The notes under the pieces: model-generated
Seen by the model: the letters and a program-made list of their open reading frames with translations, nothing else
What the model was told of the DNA's origin: nothing
Databases searched by the model: none
Assembly: GCF_001695855.1 (NCBI RefSeq)
Contig: NZ_MBSS01000056.1
Coordinates: 62,001 to 126,000 of the forward strand
DNA from: Ensifer sp. LC163
Lineage (GTDB): Bacteria > Pseudomonadota > Alphaproteobacteria > Rhizobiales > Rhizobiaceae
DNA: 64,000 nt
Direction: 5' to 3'
Translations under genes and position numbers: made by a program
In this document: positions 24,856 to 33,007 of the stretch, piece after piece
Numbering within the stretch: the first letter of the stretch is position 1
How the letters are laid out: every line of letters starts with the position of its first letter

Positions 24856-25827
24856 CTATCGATCGGATGTGGCGGCGTAAAGCTTTTGCGTACCGGCTGG
24901 TTCTCTGCGCGACAAATGCACGCCGGCGAGCATGCAGCGCACAGAGCCGCCGGCAAGCTCGATGGTCGGCACGTCGAAGGCGAGCACGCGGGCGGAAGTT
25001 TCAAGCGCCTTGATCTGATCCGGGCGGAGCGATGCAAGCGCCCGCGCCGACATCACGACGACACGTCCATCGGCGCCGTCGAGTTCGATGGCGTTGCCGG
25101 CAAAGTTCTCGATCTGATCGATCGTGAGATCGATGACCTGCCGGCCGGTTTCTTCCAGCCGCGCGCAAATCTCCTGCCGCCGTGCGGCGTCGGGGATCAT
25201 GCTGGTGCCGATCAGCGCAAAATCCGTCCCGATGCACATCAGCACATTGGTGTGATAGATCGAGTTGCCATGGCGATCGACCGCGCCAAAAACCATCGGC
25301 TCGAAATTGAAGTGGGTGCAGAAGCGCTCCAGCGCCACCTCGTTGGTGCGGTTCGATCGCGCCGCGTAAGCGACGCGACCGATATGGTCGAGCACCATGG
25401 CGCCGGTGCCTTCAAGGTAGACGCCGTCCTTTTCCAGGCCGGAATAGTCGATCACGTCCTGGACGCGGTACTCGTTCTTGAGCATCTCGATGACGTCGGA
25501 ACGGCGCTCGCTCTGACGGCTTTCCGAATACATCGGATAGATCGCCACATGTCCGCCGGAATGGGTGGAGAACCAGTTGTTGGGAAACACCGAATCCGGA
25601 CGCGTCACCGTCTCGTCCTCGAACAGGTGGACCGCAACACCGGCAGCCGCCAGACCGTCGGCCATGCGCGTCACTTCGTCGAAGGCGGCCGTTGCAATCG
25701 CCGAGGGCTGGCGCGCCTCGTCGGTCGACTGAAAGGCATTGTCCTTGGCCGTCATCGGGTTCGGGCCGAAATGGTGCGGACGGATCATCACGACGCCCTT
25801 GGGCGCCTGTACGGACAGTCTCTTCAT
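24856..25827 (-). CDS. ctlX: CtlX-type citrulline/arginine deiminase-related hydrolase
   Basis: A 323-residue member of the amidinotransferase superfamily, closest in layout to citrulline-utilising CtlX proteins, which hydrolyse citrulline to ornithine, ammonia and CO2. It opens QAPKGVVMIRPHHFGPNP, has DSVFPNNWFSTH (79-90), YLEGTGAMVLDH (E139), the active-site His in SIYHTNVLM (H192) and the nucleophile in GGSVRCMLAG (C298). The start at 25827 lies 2 bp after the cyclodeaminase stop, so the genes are tightly coupled. With DDAH before and ornithine cyclodeaminase after it in pathway order, a citrullinase role is well supported by context. Confidence 0.85.
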   Translation of the reverse strand: MKRLSVQAPKGVVMIRPHHFGPNPMTAKDNAFQSTDEARQPSAIATAAFDEVTRMADGLAAAGVAVHLFEDETVTRPDSVFPNNWFSTHSGGHVAIYPMYSESRQSERRSDVIEMLKNEYRVQDVIDYSGLEKDGVYLEGTGAMVLDHIGRVAYAARSNRTNEVALERFCTHFNFEPMVFGAVDRHGNSIYHTNVLMCIGTDFALIGTSMIPDAARRQEICARLEETGRQVIDLTIDQIENFAGNAIELDGADGRVVVMSARALASLRPDQIKALETSARVLAFDVPTIELAGGSVRCMLAGVHLSRREPAGTQKLYAATSDR

Positions 25828-25828
25828 C

Positions 25829-26872
25829 TCAGGCAACGCTCCGCTCGGCAACGACGACCGGCTGCCTGAACAGACCGTAGAGGTCGCGCGGATGCTCCGG
25901 CTGCGTCGTCAGGTCGAGTTCGGTGTAGAACGCCGTGCCCTGGATCCTGTCGCGAAGGAAGCGCAGCGCCGAAAAGTCTTCGGTGGCAAAGCCGACGGAA
26001 TCGAAGATGGTGATCTGGGAGCTCGAGCGGCGCCCTTCCGCCTCGCCGGCAATCACCCGCCAGAGCTCGATGACCGGAAAGTCCGGCGCCATCTGCTGGA
26101 TTTCGCCTTCGATCCGGGTCTGCTCCGGATATTCGACAAAAACGTCGGCGCGACGCAGGATGTCGCCCTGCAGTTCGGTCTTGCCGGGGCAATCGCCGCC
26201 AACGGCATTAATGTGCACGCCGGCGCCGACCATGTTGTCGGAAAGGATCGTCGCGTTGCGTTTGTCGGCCGTCACCGTCGTGATGATATCGGCTCCGGCG
26301 ACAGCCTCTTCGGCCGTTTTGGCGACGACGATGTCGAAATCCATATCGGCGAGGTTCTTCTGGAACTTGTCCGCCGCTTCGATGTCGATGTCGAAAACCT
26401 GCAGACGCTTGATGCCGAGCAATGCACGGAACGCCAGCGCCTGGAATTCAGATTGCGCTCCAAGACCGATGATCGCCATCGAGCGGGCATCGGGGCGAGC
26501 GAGGTATTTTGCCGCCAGCGCCGAGGTCGCGGCGGTGCGCAGACCGGTCATGATCGTCATCTCGGAGACGAGACAGGGATAACCCGTGCTGACATCCGAG
26601 AGAACACCGAAGGCGGTCACCGTCTGAAGTCCGACATTCGGGTTCTTCGGGTGGCCGTTGACGTATTTGAAGCCGTAATGCTCGCCGTCAGACGTCGGCA
26701 TCAGTTCGATGACGCCCGTCTTCGAGTGGCTCGCAAGCCGCGGGGTTTTCTCAAAAGCGTTCCACCTGCGGAAATCGTCTTCGATATATTCCGCAAGACC
26801 CAACAGGAACGTTTCAATGCCGATCGATTTGACCAGCTCGATTACGTTGCCGACACCGACATACTGAACCAC
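25829..26872 (-). CDS. ocd: Ornithine cyclodeaminase
   Basis: A 347-residue enzyme of the ornithine cyclodeaminase/mu-crystallin family, converting L-ornithine to L-proline and ammonia with bound NAD. The NAD motif IIGLGAQSEFQ starts at residue 134 (GLGAQ 136-140). Substrate-side residues include K69 (YGFKYVNGHP), the TGLRTAA segment (R112) and the NAVGGDCPGKTEL loop, whose Asp is the catalytic acid in the family. It is the first gene of the operon, divergent from the Lrp-type regulator across a region with TTGCGCAA-like repeats. It would feed carbon from (methyl)arginine into proline. Confidence 0.93.
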   Translation of the reverse strand: MVQYVGVGNVIELVKSIGIETFLLGLAEYIEDDFRRWNAFEKTPRLASHSKTGVIELMPTSDGEHYGFKYVNGHPKNPNVGLQTVTAFGVLSDVSTGYPCLVSEMTIMTGLRTAATSALAAKYLARPDARSMAIIGLGAQSEFQALAFRALLGIKRLQVFDIDIEAADKFQKNLADMDFDIVVAKTAEEAVAGADIITTVTADKRNATILSDNMVGAGVHINAVGGDCPGKTELQGDILRRADVFVEYPEQTRIEGEIQQMAPDFPVIELWRVIAGEAEGRRSSSQITIFDSVGFATEDFSALRFLRDRIQGTAFYTELDLTTQPEHPRDLYGLFRQPVVVAERSVA

Positions 26873-26942
26873 GATTCCAACTCCATCGGGAAATTCGATG
26901 AGGTCAGCCTAGGCATGCAAGAAGCGAGTTGAAATTTTAAAC

Positions 26943-26987
26943 TTGCGTAATATTTGAAGAAAGATTGCGCAATTTGCACAATTGCGC
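26943..26987. promoter_or_regulatory. Putative Lrp-type operator cluster
   Basis: TTGCGTAA (26943-26950), TTGCGCAA (26965-26972), TTGCACAA (26974-26981) and TTGCGC (26982-26987) lie between the divergent ocd and lrp-type genes. The first two copies are 22 bp apart. Lrp/AsnC proteins bind such repeated palindromic sites as octamers. The last repeat is 13 bp before the regulator start, consistent with autoregulation. Confidence 0.55.
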
Positions 26988-26999
26988 TATACGTTTTTC

Positions 27000-27425
27000 A
27001 TGCATATCTTCGATGATCTTGACCATCAGCTTATCTCGCTCCTGCGAGAAGACGGCCGAGCGCCCTACTCCAAGGTCGCCTCGGTTCTCGGCATATCGCG
27101 GGCAACGGTGCAGACGCGCATCGACCGCCTGCTCGAGACCGGTGCGGTGCTGGGTTTCACGCTGCGCGTGCGCCAGGATTACGACCAGCGCGCCATCCGT
27201 GCGATCATGATGATCGAGGTCAGCGGGCGCACAACCACCAAGGTCATCAAGTTCCTTCGCGGCCTGCCCGAACTCTATGCTCTCCACACCACCAACGGCG
27301 CCTGGGACATGGTGGCCGAAATCCGCGCCAACAGCCTCAGCGACTTCGACCGCATCCTGCGCGAAGTCCGTGACGTCGAAGGCGTGCTCAACAGCGAGAC
27401 GAGCATTCTTCTCAGCACCATCTGA
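27000..27425 (+). CDS. Lrp/AsnC family transcriptional regulator
   Basis: A 141-residue regulator. The N-terminal helix-turn-helix (DDLDHQLISLLREDGRAPYS, then SRATVQTRIDRL) is followed by the RAM effector domain from about residue 65 (VSGRTTTKVIKF, LHTTNGAWDMVAEI, LNSETSILLSTI). ATG 27000 is preferred over an in-frame start at 26982, which lies inside the operator repeats. It is divergent from ornithine cyclodeaminase and probably activates that operon in response to arginine, ornithine or a related amino acid, as BkdR/PutR-type regulators do. Confidence 0.92.
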   Translation: MHIFDDLDHQLISLLREDGRAPYSKVASVLGISRATVQTRIDRLLETGAVLGFTLRVRQDYDQRAIRAIMMIEVSGRTTTKVIKFLRGLPELYALHTTNGAWDMVAEIRANSLSDFDRILREVRDVEGVLNSETSILLSTI

Positions 27426-27458
27426 CAGGGGCGCATCGCCGCGCCCCAAAACACAGGC

Positions 27459-27986
27459 ATGACCGTGAGCCATATTCCCCAGATCGATTACGACACCGCT
27501 TCCGACGTTATCCGCGCCGCCCATGACGAGGAGGTCCGCGTCCGTGGCCGCATGACCAATATGAAGCGCACGCTGCTGCATTCGCCGACCGCGCACCGGA
27601 TTTATGCGGAGTGGTTCACGCTCAGGGAGGAGTTGCGGCCGGCGGTCGACGATCGGGCAATCTGGCTGCTCTCGCATGCGATCTCCGAGGCGATGAAATC
27701 GCCGATCGCAATGGGTTTCTTCCGCCGCGCCTTCGCCAATTCCGGCGTGGACTTTCATTCGCTCGTGCCGACCGCTGACGAACAGCGGCTGATCGATTTC
27801 GGCCGGGCGATCGTCGCCAATTCCAATGCGGTGCCCGCCGAGATCTGGGCTGGGTTGAAAGCACGCTATGACAATGCGGCGCTCGTCAACCTCGTGGCGT
27901 TTGCGGGGATCATGGTTGCAACCGCATTGTTCAACAATGTCGTCGAAGTCGAATTCGACGGGGAATTGGCGCCGTTCATGGACTGA
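27459..27986 (+). CDS. AhpD/carboxymuconolactone decarboxylase-like protein
   Basis: A 175-residue all-alpha protein. The segment KRTLLHSPTAHRIYAEWFTLREEL, then WLLSHAISEA and NLVAFAGIMVATALFNN, resembles the CMD/AhpD-like fold. It lacks the CxxC redox motif of AhpD, so any catalytic role is unclear. It lies 33 bp after the Lrp-type gene on the same strand and could be co-transcribed with it. It ends at a hairpin shared with the convergent OsmC gene. Confidence 0.6.
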   Translation: MTVSHIPQIDYDTASDVIRAAHDEEVRVRGRMTNMKRTLLHSPTAHRIYAEWFTLREELRPAVDDRAIWLLSHAISEAMKSPIAMGFFRRAFANSGVDFHSLVPTADEQRLIDFGRAIVANSNAVPAEIWAGLKARYDNAALVNLVAFAGIMVATALFNNVVEVEFDGELAPFMD

Positions 27987-27991
27987 GTGAG

Positions 27992-28018
27992 CAGTGGCCC
28001 GAGACAGCCGGGCCACTG
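27992..28018. terminator. Hairpin between convergent genes
   Basis: A perfect 10-bp stem (CAGTGGCCCG 27992-28001 with CGGGCCACTG 28009-28018) with a 7-nt loop. It lies 6 bp after the plus-strand stop and 13 bp from the minus-strand OsmC stop. T-runs are short. Confidence 0.55.
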
Positions 28019-28030
28019 TTGGAAAGAGCA

Positions 28031-28459
28031 TCAATCGGCGTAGCGGGTGGTGAATTCCGGGTTGCCGCGCAGGGTGTTGCTGACGGTGCAGATTTCGTTT
28101 TCGGCCGCCTCGGCAATCGCATGCCGGGTCGCTTCGTCAAAATCGCCCTTGATATCGAAGACGATCTCGAATTTCGCGATGCGTGACGGTTCGTCATGCG
28201 CCTCCTCACCCGTCACCTTGGCGCTGACTTCGGTCAGCCGGTCCAGGACGCCAAAGCGGCTGGCGGCAATGCGGGCACTCAACACCAGGCAGCTGGCAAG
28301 CGAGGCATAGAGCAGGTCGAGCGGTCCGTAGCCCGGCTGCGACGGCCCCGTCACGATATCCAGTTCACCACCGGTTACCGACGTCACATGCGGGAACCCG
28401 GTTTTGCCCACGACGGCTGTGGCGCCTGTTTCTCGCGTCCTTACCTTCACGTCTGCCAT
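28031..28459 (-). CDS. OsmC family protein
   Basis: A 142-residue OsmC/Ohr-fold protein. The two family cysteines are C57 (LASCLVLSARIAA) and C124 (ENEICTVSNTL), which in this family reduce organic hydroperoxides. ATG 28459 is chosen because GGAGAAGG lies 7 bp upstream; an in-frame TTG 18 bp earlier is less likely. It is probably a single-gene unit, cytoplasmic. Specific peroxide or stress role unknown. Confidence 0.9.
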   Translation of the reverse strand: MADVKVRTRETGATAVVGKTGFPHVTSVTGGELDIVTGPSQPGYGPLDLLYASLASCLVLSARIAASRFGVLDRLTEVSAKVTGEEAHDEPSRIAKFEIVFDIKGDFDEATRHAIAEAAENEICTVSNTLRGNPEFTTRYAD

Positions 28460-28531
28460 TTTATTCGCCTTCTCCAAAATTCACGAAATCGGGCTCAACT
28501 ATTACGCAGAAATCCCAATCCGGTCGTCATG

Positions 28532-28555
28532 CCGCGGGCCACACGTGGCCCACGG
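28532..28555 (-). repeat. Inverted repeat after the peptide-binding-protein gene
   Basis: CCGCGGGCCA, a 4-nt loop and TGGCCCACGG form a 10-bp stem with one G-T pair, 50 bp past the stop of the binding-protein gene at 28606. There is no clear T-run, so it is only a possible terminator. Confidence 0.4.
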
Positions 28556-28605
28556 CTCTGATATGTCCGTGCTCAATCGCTGGCGCAAGTGAGCGCGCGC
28601 AGGAA

Positions 28606-30198
28606 TCAGTTCTTCTTGACGAGGCGATAGAAGACGAAGTCGGACGTGGCGCCGTTGACGTAGCCTTCGACCCTGTCCTTCATCGCGACCTGGGTCGCGG
28701 CCTGGAACATGATCACGATCGGCGACTTTTCCTGCACCTTGCCCTGCAGGTTGACATAGAGCGCCGAACGCTTGGCCGGATCGGCTTCCTTCAACGCGGC
28801 CTTCGTTGCTTCATTGAGCTCGGCCGGAACTGCCCAGCCGTTACGCCACGTGGTCGTCGACTGGTACTTGTCGTCCGCATTGTCTTCGTTATAGGCGAAG
28901 GCCTTGGCGTTCGAATGCGGGTCCATGAAGTCCGGGCCCCAATAGAGCAGCATGGCTTCATGCGTGCGGGCACGGTACTTGGTGATGACCTGGCTGCCGG
29001 TGCCCGGGATGATGTCGAACGTGATGCCGGCTTCGGCGAAGGAAGCCTGCAGCGACTGCGCCATGTCGGTGAACGGCGTCGAGTTGATAACGTCGAGCGT
29101 CACCTTGATCGGCGTCTGGATGCCCGCGTCTGCGAGGATCTTCTTCGCCTTTTCGACGTCGTAGGTGTAGGGGGTTTCGTCGAGCGAGCCGGGGAAGCCC
29201 TTCGGCCAGAAGGCCTGGTGGACGTCCATCTGCCCCTTGAGGAAACTATCGGTCATGCCCTTGTAATCGACGAGGTACCGGGCAGCTTCCCAGACGGCTT
29301 CCGGCTGCAGCGCTGCGGCCTTCTGGTTGAACGACAGGAAGTGGACGGCCGCCTGCGGATAGGATTCGACCTTCATGCCGCCCTTGGAGCCGAGGCCCGC
29401 GACCTGGTCCGGCGTCAGGTTCTTCGCCATGTCGACGTCGCCGGTTTCAAGCATCAACTGCTGCGTTGCGGCTTCCGCGACGTGGCGGATGATCACGCCC
29501 TTGATCGCCGGAGCGCCACCGAAATAGTTCGGGTTGCTCTGCAGGTTCAAGAGTTCGCCGGCGCGGAAGGCCTTCAGCACGAACGGGCCCGAGCCGGCCG
29601 AGTTCGCCTTGAGCCAGGCATTGCCATAGTCGCCATCGGCTTCGTTCGCCTTGACGGCTTCCGCATCGACGACCGAGGCCGGACGTGCGGCCAGAACGTT
29701 GAGAACGAAGGCCGACGAGAAGTCGCCTTCATATTTGATCGTGACCTTGTTGCCGTCGGCGGTCACCATCTTGTCGATGTTTTCAGGGGTCCAGCCGAGC
29801 TGTGTCAGGATGAAGGCAGGCGCCTTGTTGAGCACGACGACGCGCTTGAAGGAATAGGCCACATCTTCGCCGCGCAGCGGGTTGCCGGAAGAGAAGGTCA
29901 CACCATCACGCAGGGTGAAGGTGATGGTCTTTGCAGCATCGTCAGCGGTCCATTCGCTGGCAAGTCCCGGTGCAAGCTTCAGAACGTCAGGCGCATCATA
30001 TTGCACCAGACGATCATAGGTCTGCGTCACATATTCGCCGGACGAAAACTCGTAGGCTTCGGCCGGATCGATGCTGACGATATCGTCGATGTTCTGGGCA
30101 ACGACCAGCACTTCGGCCGGGGTCTCCGCCAGGGCTGCCGGAGCCACGCTCAGCATAAGGGACGCCGCGAAAACCGCGGCCTTGAACATTCTCATCAT
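28606..30198 (-). CDS. Peptide/nickel-type ABC transporter substrate-binding protein
   Basis: A 530-residue family 5 binding protein (DppA/OppA type). The signal peptide MMRMFKAAVFAASLMLSVAPAALA is cut before ETPAEVLV. The mature N-terminus NIDDIVSIDPAEAYEFSSGE and GLASEWTADDAAKTITFTLRDGV are standard family features. AGGAG precedes two adjacent ATG codons, either of which could start it. It is transcribed away from its permease genes (31.0-34.6 kb), 7 bp after an XRE-cupin regulator. The ligand, a peptide or other large solute, is not predictable. Confidence 0.92.
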   Translation of the reverse strand: MMRMFKAAVFAASLMLSVAPAALAETPAEVLVVAQNIDDIVSIDPAEAYEFSSGEYVTQTYDRLVQYDAPDVLKLAPGLASEWTADDAAKTITFTLRDGVTFSSGNPLRGEDVAYSFKRVVVLNKAPAFILTQLGWTPENIDKMVTADGNKVTIKYEGDFSSAFVLNVLAARPASVVDAEAVKANEADGDYGNAWLKANSAGSGPFVLKAFRAGELLNLQSNPNYFGGAPAIKGVIIRHVAEAATQQLMLETGDVDMAKNLTPDQVAGLGSKGGMKVESYPQAAVHFLSFNQKAAALQPEAVWEAARYLVDYKGMTDSFLKGQMDVHQAFWPKGFPGSLDETPYTYDVEKAKKILADAGIQTPIKVTLDVINSTPFTDMAQSLQASFAEAGITFDIIPGTGSQVITKYRARTHEAMLLYWGPDFMDPHSNAKAFAYNEDNADDKYQSTTTWRNGWAVPAELNEATKAALKEADPAKRSALYVNLQGKVQEKSPIVIMFQAATQVAMKDRVEGYVNGATSDFVFYRLVKKN

Positions 30199-30205
30199 CG
30201 CTCTC

Positions 30206-30892
30206 CTATTTTCGATGAGGTTTGGTTTTTGTTGTCGTCGCCGGCTTGGATGCCGCCTGGGGCATGCCGGTCTCGCTGGGCAAGGGTGCGCGGGACCGGA
30301 ACAACGGCAAGGTGCCGGTCCAGATCAGCCGGACGGGCGCATCCGTCCTGTTCCACCAGTAGTGTGGCTGGATGCCCCGAAAGTGCAGGCCGTCGCCGGG
30401 AGTAAGCGTGGTCTCGTCATCATCGAGACCGAAGAGGATTTCGCCCTCCAGCAGATAGACCAGTTCCTCGCCCTCATGGCTGAACACCTCCGAACGGTGT
30501 CCGGCGGGGATGGTGATGACGAAGCTGGACAGCTGGTTTCCAGCGAAATCCGCACCGATCCGCTCATAGGACACGGGCGACCCGCCGACGGAAAAGACCA
30601 TACGCTCGCCGGCCCGCGACAGACCGGTGTCGATCGCCGGCGCCAGGATGAAGTGGTTGAGTTCGGCGTTCAGCCCCTGGGCGATCTGCGCGAGCGTGCC
30701 GAGCGAGGGCATGGCGAGGTCACGTTCGATCTGGCTGAGATAGCCGACCGAGACGCCGGCGGCATCGCTCAGCGCCTGCAGCGTCATATGCATCTGCCGT
30801 CGCCGTGCGCGCACCAGCGCGCCGATCCGCGGCTGCCCAGCAGCCGTGGTTTTGCCGGACGCTGCCTCTGCATCCTCAGATGGCACGGTCAC
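30206..30892 (-). CDS. XRE family regulator with C-terminal cupin domain
   Basis: A 228-residue regulator. The helix-turn-helix covers about residues 22-78 (LVRARRRQMHMTLQALSDAAGVS, then GYLSQIERDLAMPSLGTLAQIA). The cupin sensor spans about 125-195 (VFSHEGEELVYLLEGEILFGLD, then PGDGLHFRGIQPHYWWN). The start is GTG 30892 with GGAG nearby. It is followed 7 bp later by the binding-protein gene and is divergent from the dppBCDF-like genes, so it probably controls both arms in response to the transported solute. Confidence 0.92.
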   Translation of the reverse strand: MTVPSEDAEAASGKTTAAGQPRIGALVRARRRQMHMTLQALSDAAGVSVGYLSQIERDLAMPSLGTLAQIAQGLNAELNHFILAPAIDTGLSRAGERMVFSVGGSPVSYERIGADFAGNQLSSFVITIPAGHRSEVFSHEGEELVYLLEGEILFGLDDDETTLTPGDGLHFRGIQPHYWWNRTDAPVRLIWTGTLPLFRSRAPLPSETGMPQAASKPATTTKTKPHRK

Positions 30893-31012
30893 GATGGATT
30901 CTCCTCACCAGTAAAATTTTTTTGATTTAAGCAAACTTATTTATATACTCCAAGCGAATTCTTGCGCTATCGACAGCCGCGAAGCCAAGCGAACGAGGGA
31001 TGGAATCGCCAC

Positions 31013-32089
31013 GTGGCAAATAACAACACGACGACAGCGCCCGCGCAGACGCGCCGCGCCGGGGCGCAAAGCCCGGGCAGACGGCGCCTTTTTTCGCTCC
31101 TGGGTTTTCTCGTCACGCTTGGCGTGACCTTCATCGGGCTGCTCGCAATCACCTTCTTCATCGGCCGTATCGTGCCGATCGACCCGGTGCTCGCCGTCGT
31201 CGGCGACCGCGCCCCCGTTGCCGTCTATGAGCGCGTCCGCGAGGAGATGGGGCTTGATCGGCCGCTGGCGGCGCAGTTCGTCAGCTATGTCGGCGATGTG
31301 GTCACCGGCAACTTCGGCACTGCGGTTTCGACAGGAAAACCCGTGATCGAGGATCTCGCCCGAGTCTTTCCAGCCACCCTGGAGATGGCAACGCTCGGCA
31401 TCATCCTCGGCGTGCTGATCGGCGTGCCGCTCGGTGTTATCGCCGCAAGCCGCCGCGGCTCCTGGCTCGATCAGGGCATCCGCGTCGTCGGTCTGCTCGG
31501 CTATTCAGTGCCTGCCTTCTGGCTCGGGCTCGTTGGGCTGGCAGTCTTCTATGCGAAGCTGAAATGGGTCGGCGGCCCCGGCCGCGTCGACATCTTCTAT
31601 GACGGCGTCGTCACCCCGATCACCGGCCTTATCCTCGTCGACAGCATCATTGCCGGCGACTGGGAGATCTTCCGCAACGCGGTCTGGCACCTCATCCTGC
31701 CGGCGTCCTGCCTCGGCTTCTTCTCGCTTGCCTATATCGCCCGCATGACGCGATCCTTCATGCTGGACCAGTTGAGCCAGGAATATGTGACCACCGCGCG
31801 GGTCAAGGGCGTGCCGGAACGGCTCGTCATCTGGCGCCATGCCTTCCGCCCGATCCGCGTGCCGCTGATCACTGTTATCGGCCTTTCCTATGCCGGCCTG
31901 CTCGAAGGCTCCGTGATGATCGAGACGATCTTTTCCTGGCCGGGCATCGGCAACTACCTGACTGTCGCCTTGCTCAACGCCGACATGGCCGCCGTTCTCG
32001 GCTCGACCCTGGTGATCGGCGCGGTCTTCATCGGCATCAACAAGATATCGGACGTGCTCTATCGCATGCTCGATCCGCGTGCGCGCTAG
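31013..32089 (+). CDS. Peptide-type ABC transporter permease, DppB-like
   Basis: A 358-residue permease, first gene of the right-hand arm. The start chosen is GTG 31013 (VANNNTTTAPA); a longer TTG start at 30962 would intrude on the promoter. About 35 polar residues precede the first membrane span. The family segments REEMGLDRPLAAQFVSY, PATLEMATLGIILGVLIGVP, and the permease loop VTTARVKGVPERLVIWRHAF are present. It forms the channel with the DppC-like protein encoded 12 bp downstream. Confidence 0.92.
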   Translation: MANNNTTTAPAQTRRAGAQSPGRRRLFSLLGFLVTLGVTFIGLLAITFFIGRIVPIDPVLAVVGDRAPVAVYERVREEMGLDRPLAAQFVSYVGDVVTGNFGTAVSTGKPVIEDLARVFPATLEMATLGIILGVLIGVPLGVIAASRRGSWLDQGIRVVGLLGYSVPAFWLGLVGLAVFYAKLKWVGGPGRVDIFYDGVVTPITGLILVDSIIAGDWEIFRNAVWHLILPASCLGFFSLAYIARMTRSFMLDQLSQEYVTTARVKGVPERLVIWRHAFRPIRVPLITVIGLSYAGLLEGSVMIETIFSWPGIGNYLTVALLNADMAAVLGSTLVIGAVFIGINKISDVLYRMLDPRAR

Positions 32090-32101
32090 GGAGAAGCGGA
32101 C

Positions 32102-33007
32102 ATGACAACACTTCGCGACTGGCTGATCGACGACAGCCCCGCCTCGCCGATGCAAGCGCGCCTCGGCAGATTCTACCGGATTTTCGGCGCGCTGATGCAC
32201 AATCCGCTCGCCGTGGTCGGCGCGATCATCATTCTGGTGCTCGTTTTGACCGCGCTGTTCGCGCCCTGGATCGCGACGCACGATCCGCTGCGCCAGGCGC
32301 TCGGCGAGCGGCTGCTGCCGCCGAGTGCCGCTCATTGGATGGGAACCGACGAACTCGGTCGGGACATCTGGTCGCGCGTCGTCTACGGCGCACGCATCAC
32401 GCTTGCGATCGTGACGCTGGTCGCGGTGCTTGCAGCACCTGCCGGCCTGGTGATCGGCGTTGCCGCCGGCTATTTCGGCGGATGGGTCGATCGCATCCTG
32501 ATGGGCATCACCGACATTTTCCTGTCGCTGCCCAAGCTGATCCTGGCGCTTGCCTTCGTCGCGGCCCTCGGCCCAGGTATTGAAAACGCGATCATCGCCA
32601 TCGCCATTACCTCCTGGCCTGGCTATGCCCGCGTTGCCCGCGCCGAAACGCTGACCTTCAAGAACTCCGAATTCATCTCGGCCGTGCGTCTGCTCGGGGC
32701 ATCGAGCCTGCGGGTCAACCTCGGTCACGTTCTGCCGCTCTGCACCTCGTCGATGATCGTGCGCGTCACGCTCGATATGGCAGGCATCATCCTGACCGCA
32801 GCCGGCCTTGGTTTCATCGGGCTTGGCGCCCAGCCGCCGCTTCCCGAATGGGGCGCGATGATCTCGCGCGGCCGCTCCTTCATTCTCGACCAATGGTGGG
32901 TGGCGACCATGCCCGGCTTTGCGATCATTCTCGTCAGCCTCGGCTTCTGCTTCCTCGGCGACGGCCTGCGCGACGTGCTCGATCCGAAGAGCGGGGAGCA
33001 ACGCTGA
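32102..33007 (+). CDS. Peptide-type ABC transporter permease, DppC-like
   Basis: A 301-residue permease. LAVVGAIIILVLVLTALFAP is the first span; HWMGTDELGRDIWSRVVYGAR is the DppC/OppC hallmark. The cytoplasmic loop is ISAVRLLGASSLRVNLGHVL, ending in P. Its TGA stop overlaps the ATG of the next ATPase gene by one base, so expression is coupled. Confidence 0.94.
   Translation: MTTLRDWLIDDSPASPMQARLGRFYRIFGALMHNPLAVVGAIIILVLVLTALFAPWIATHDPLRQALGERLLPPSAAHWMGTDELGRDIWSRVVYGARITLAIVTLVAVLAAPAGLVIGVAAGYFGGWVDRILMGITDIFLSLPKLILALAFVAALGPGIENAIIAIAITSWPGYARVARAETLTFKNSEFISAVRLLGASSLRVNLGHVLPLCTSSMIVRVTLDMAGIILTAAGLGFIGLGAQPPLPEWGAMISRGRSFILDQWWVATMPGFAIILVSLGFCFLGDGLRDVLDPKSGEQR

Noticed and set aside
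30925-30943. TAAG-CAAA-CTTA inverted repeat between the XRE-cupin and DppB-like genes
   Set aside because: Only 4 bp per arm are perfect in a very AT-rich stretch, so it could be chance.
31505-33001. A 498-codon antisense frame opposite the peptide permease genes
   Set aside because: Composition is rich in His, Arg, Asp and Gln, as expected for a shadow of membrane-protein genes; no family features.
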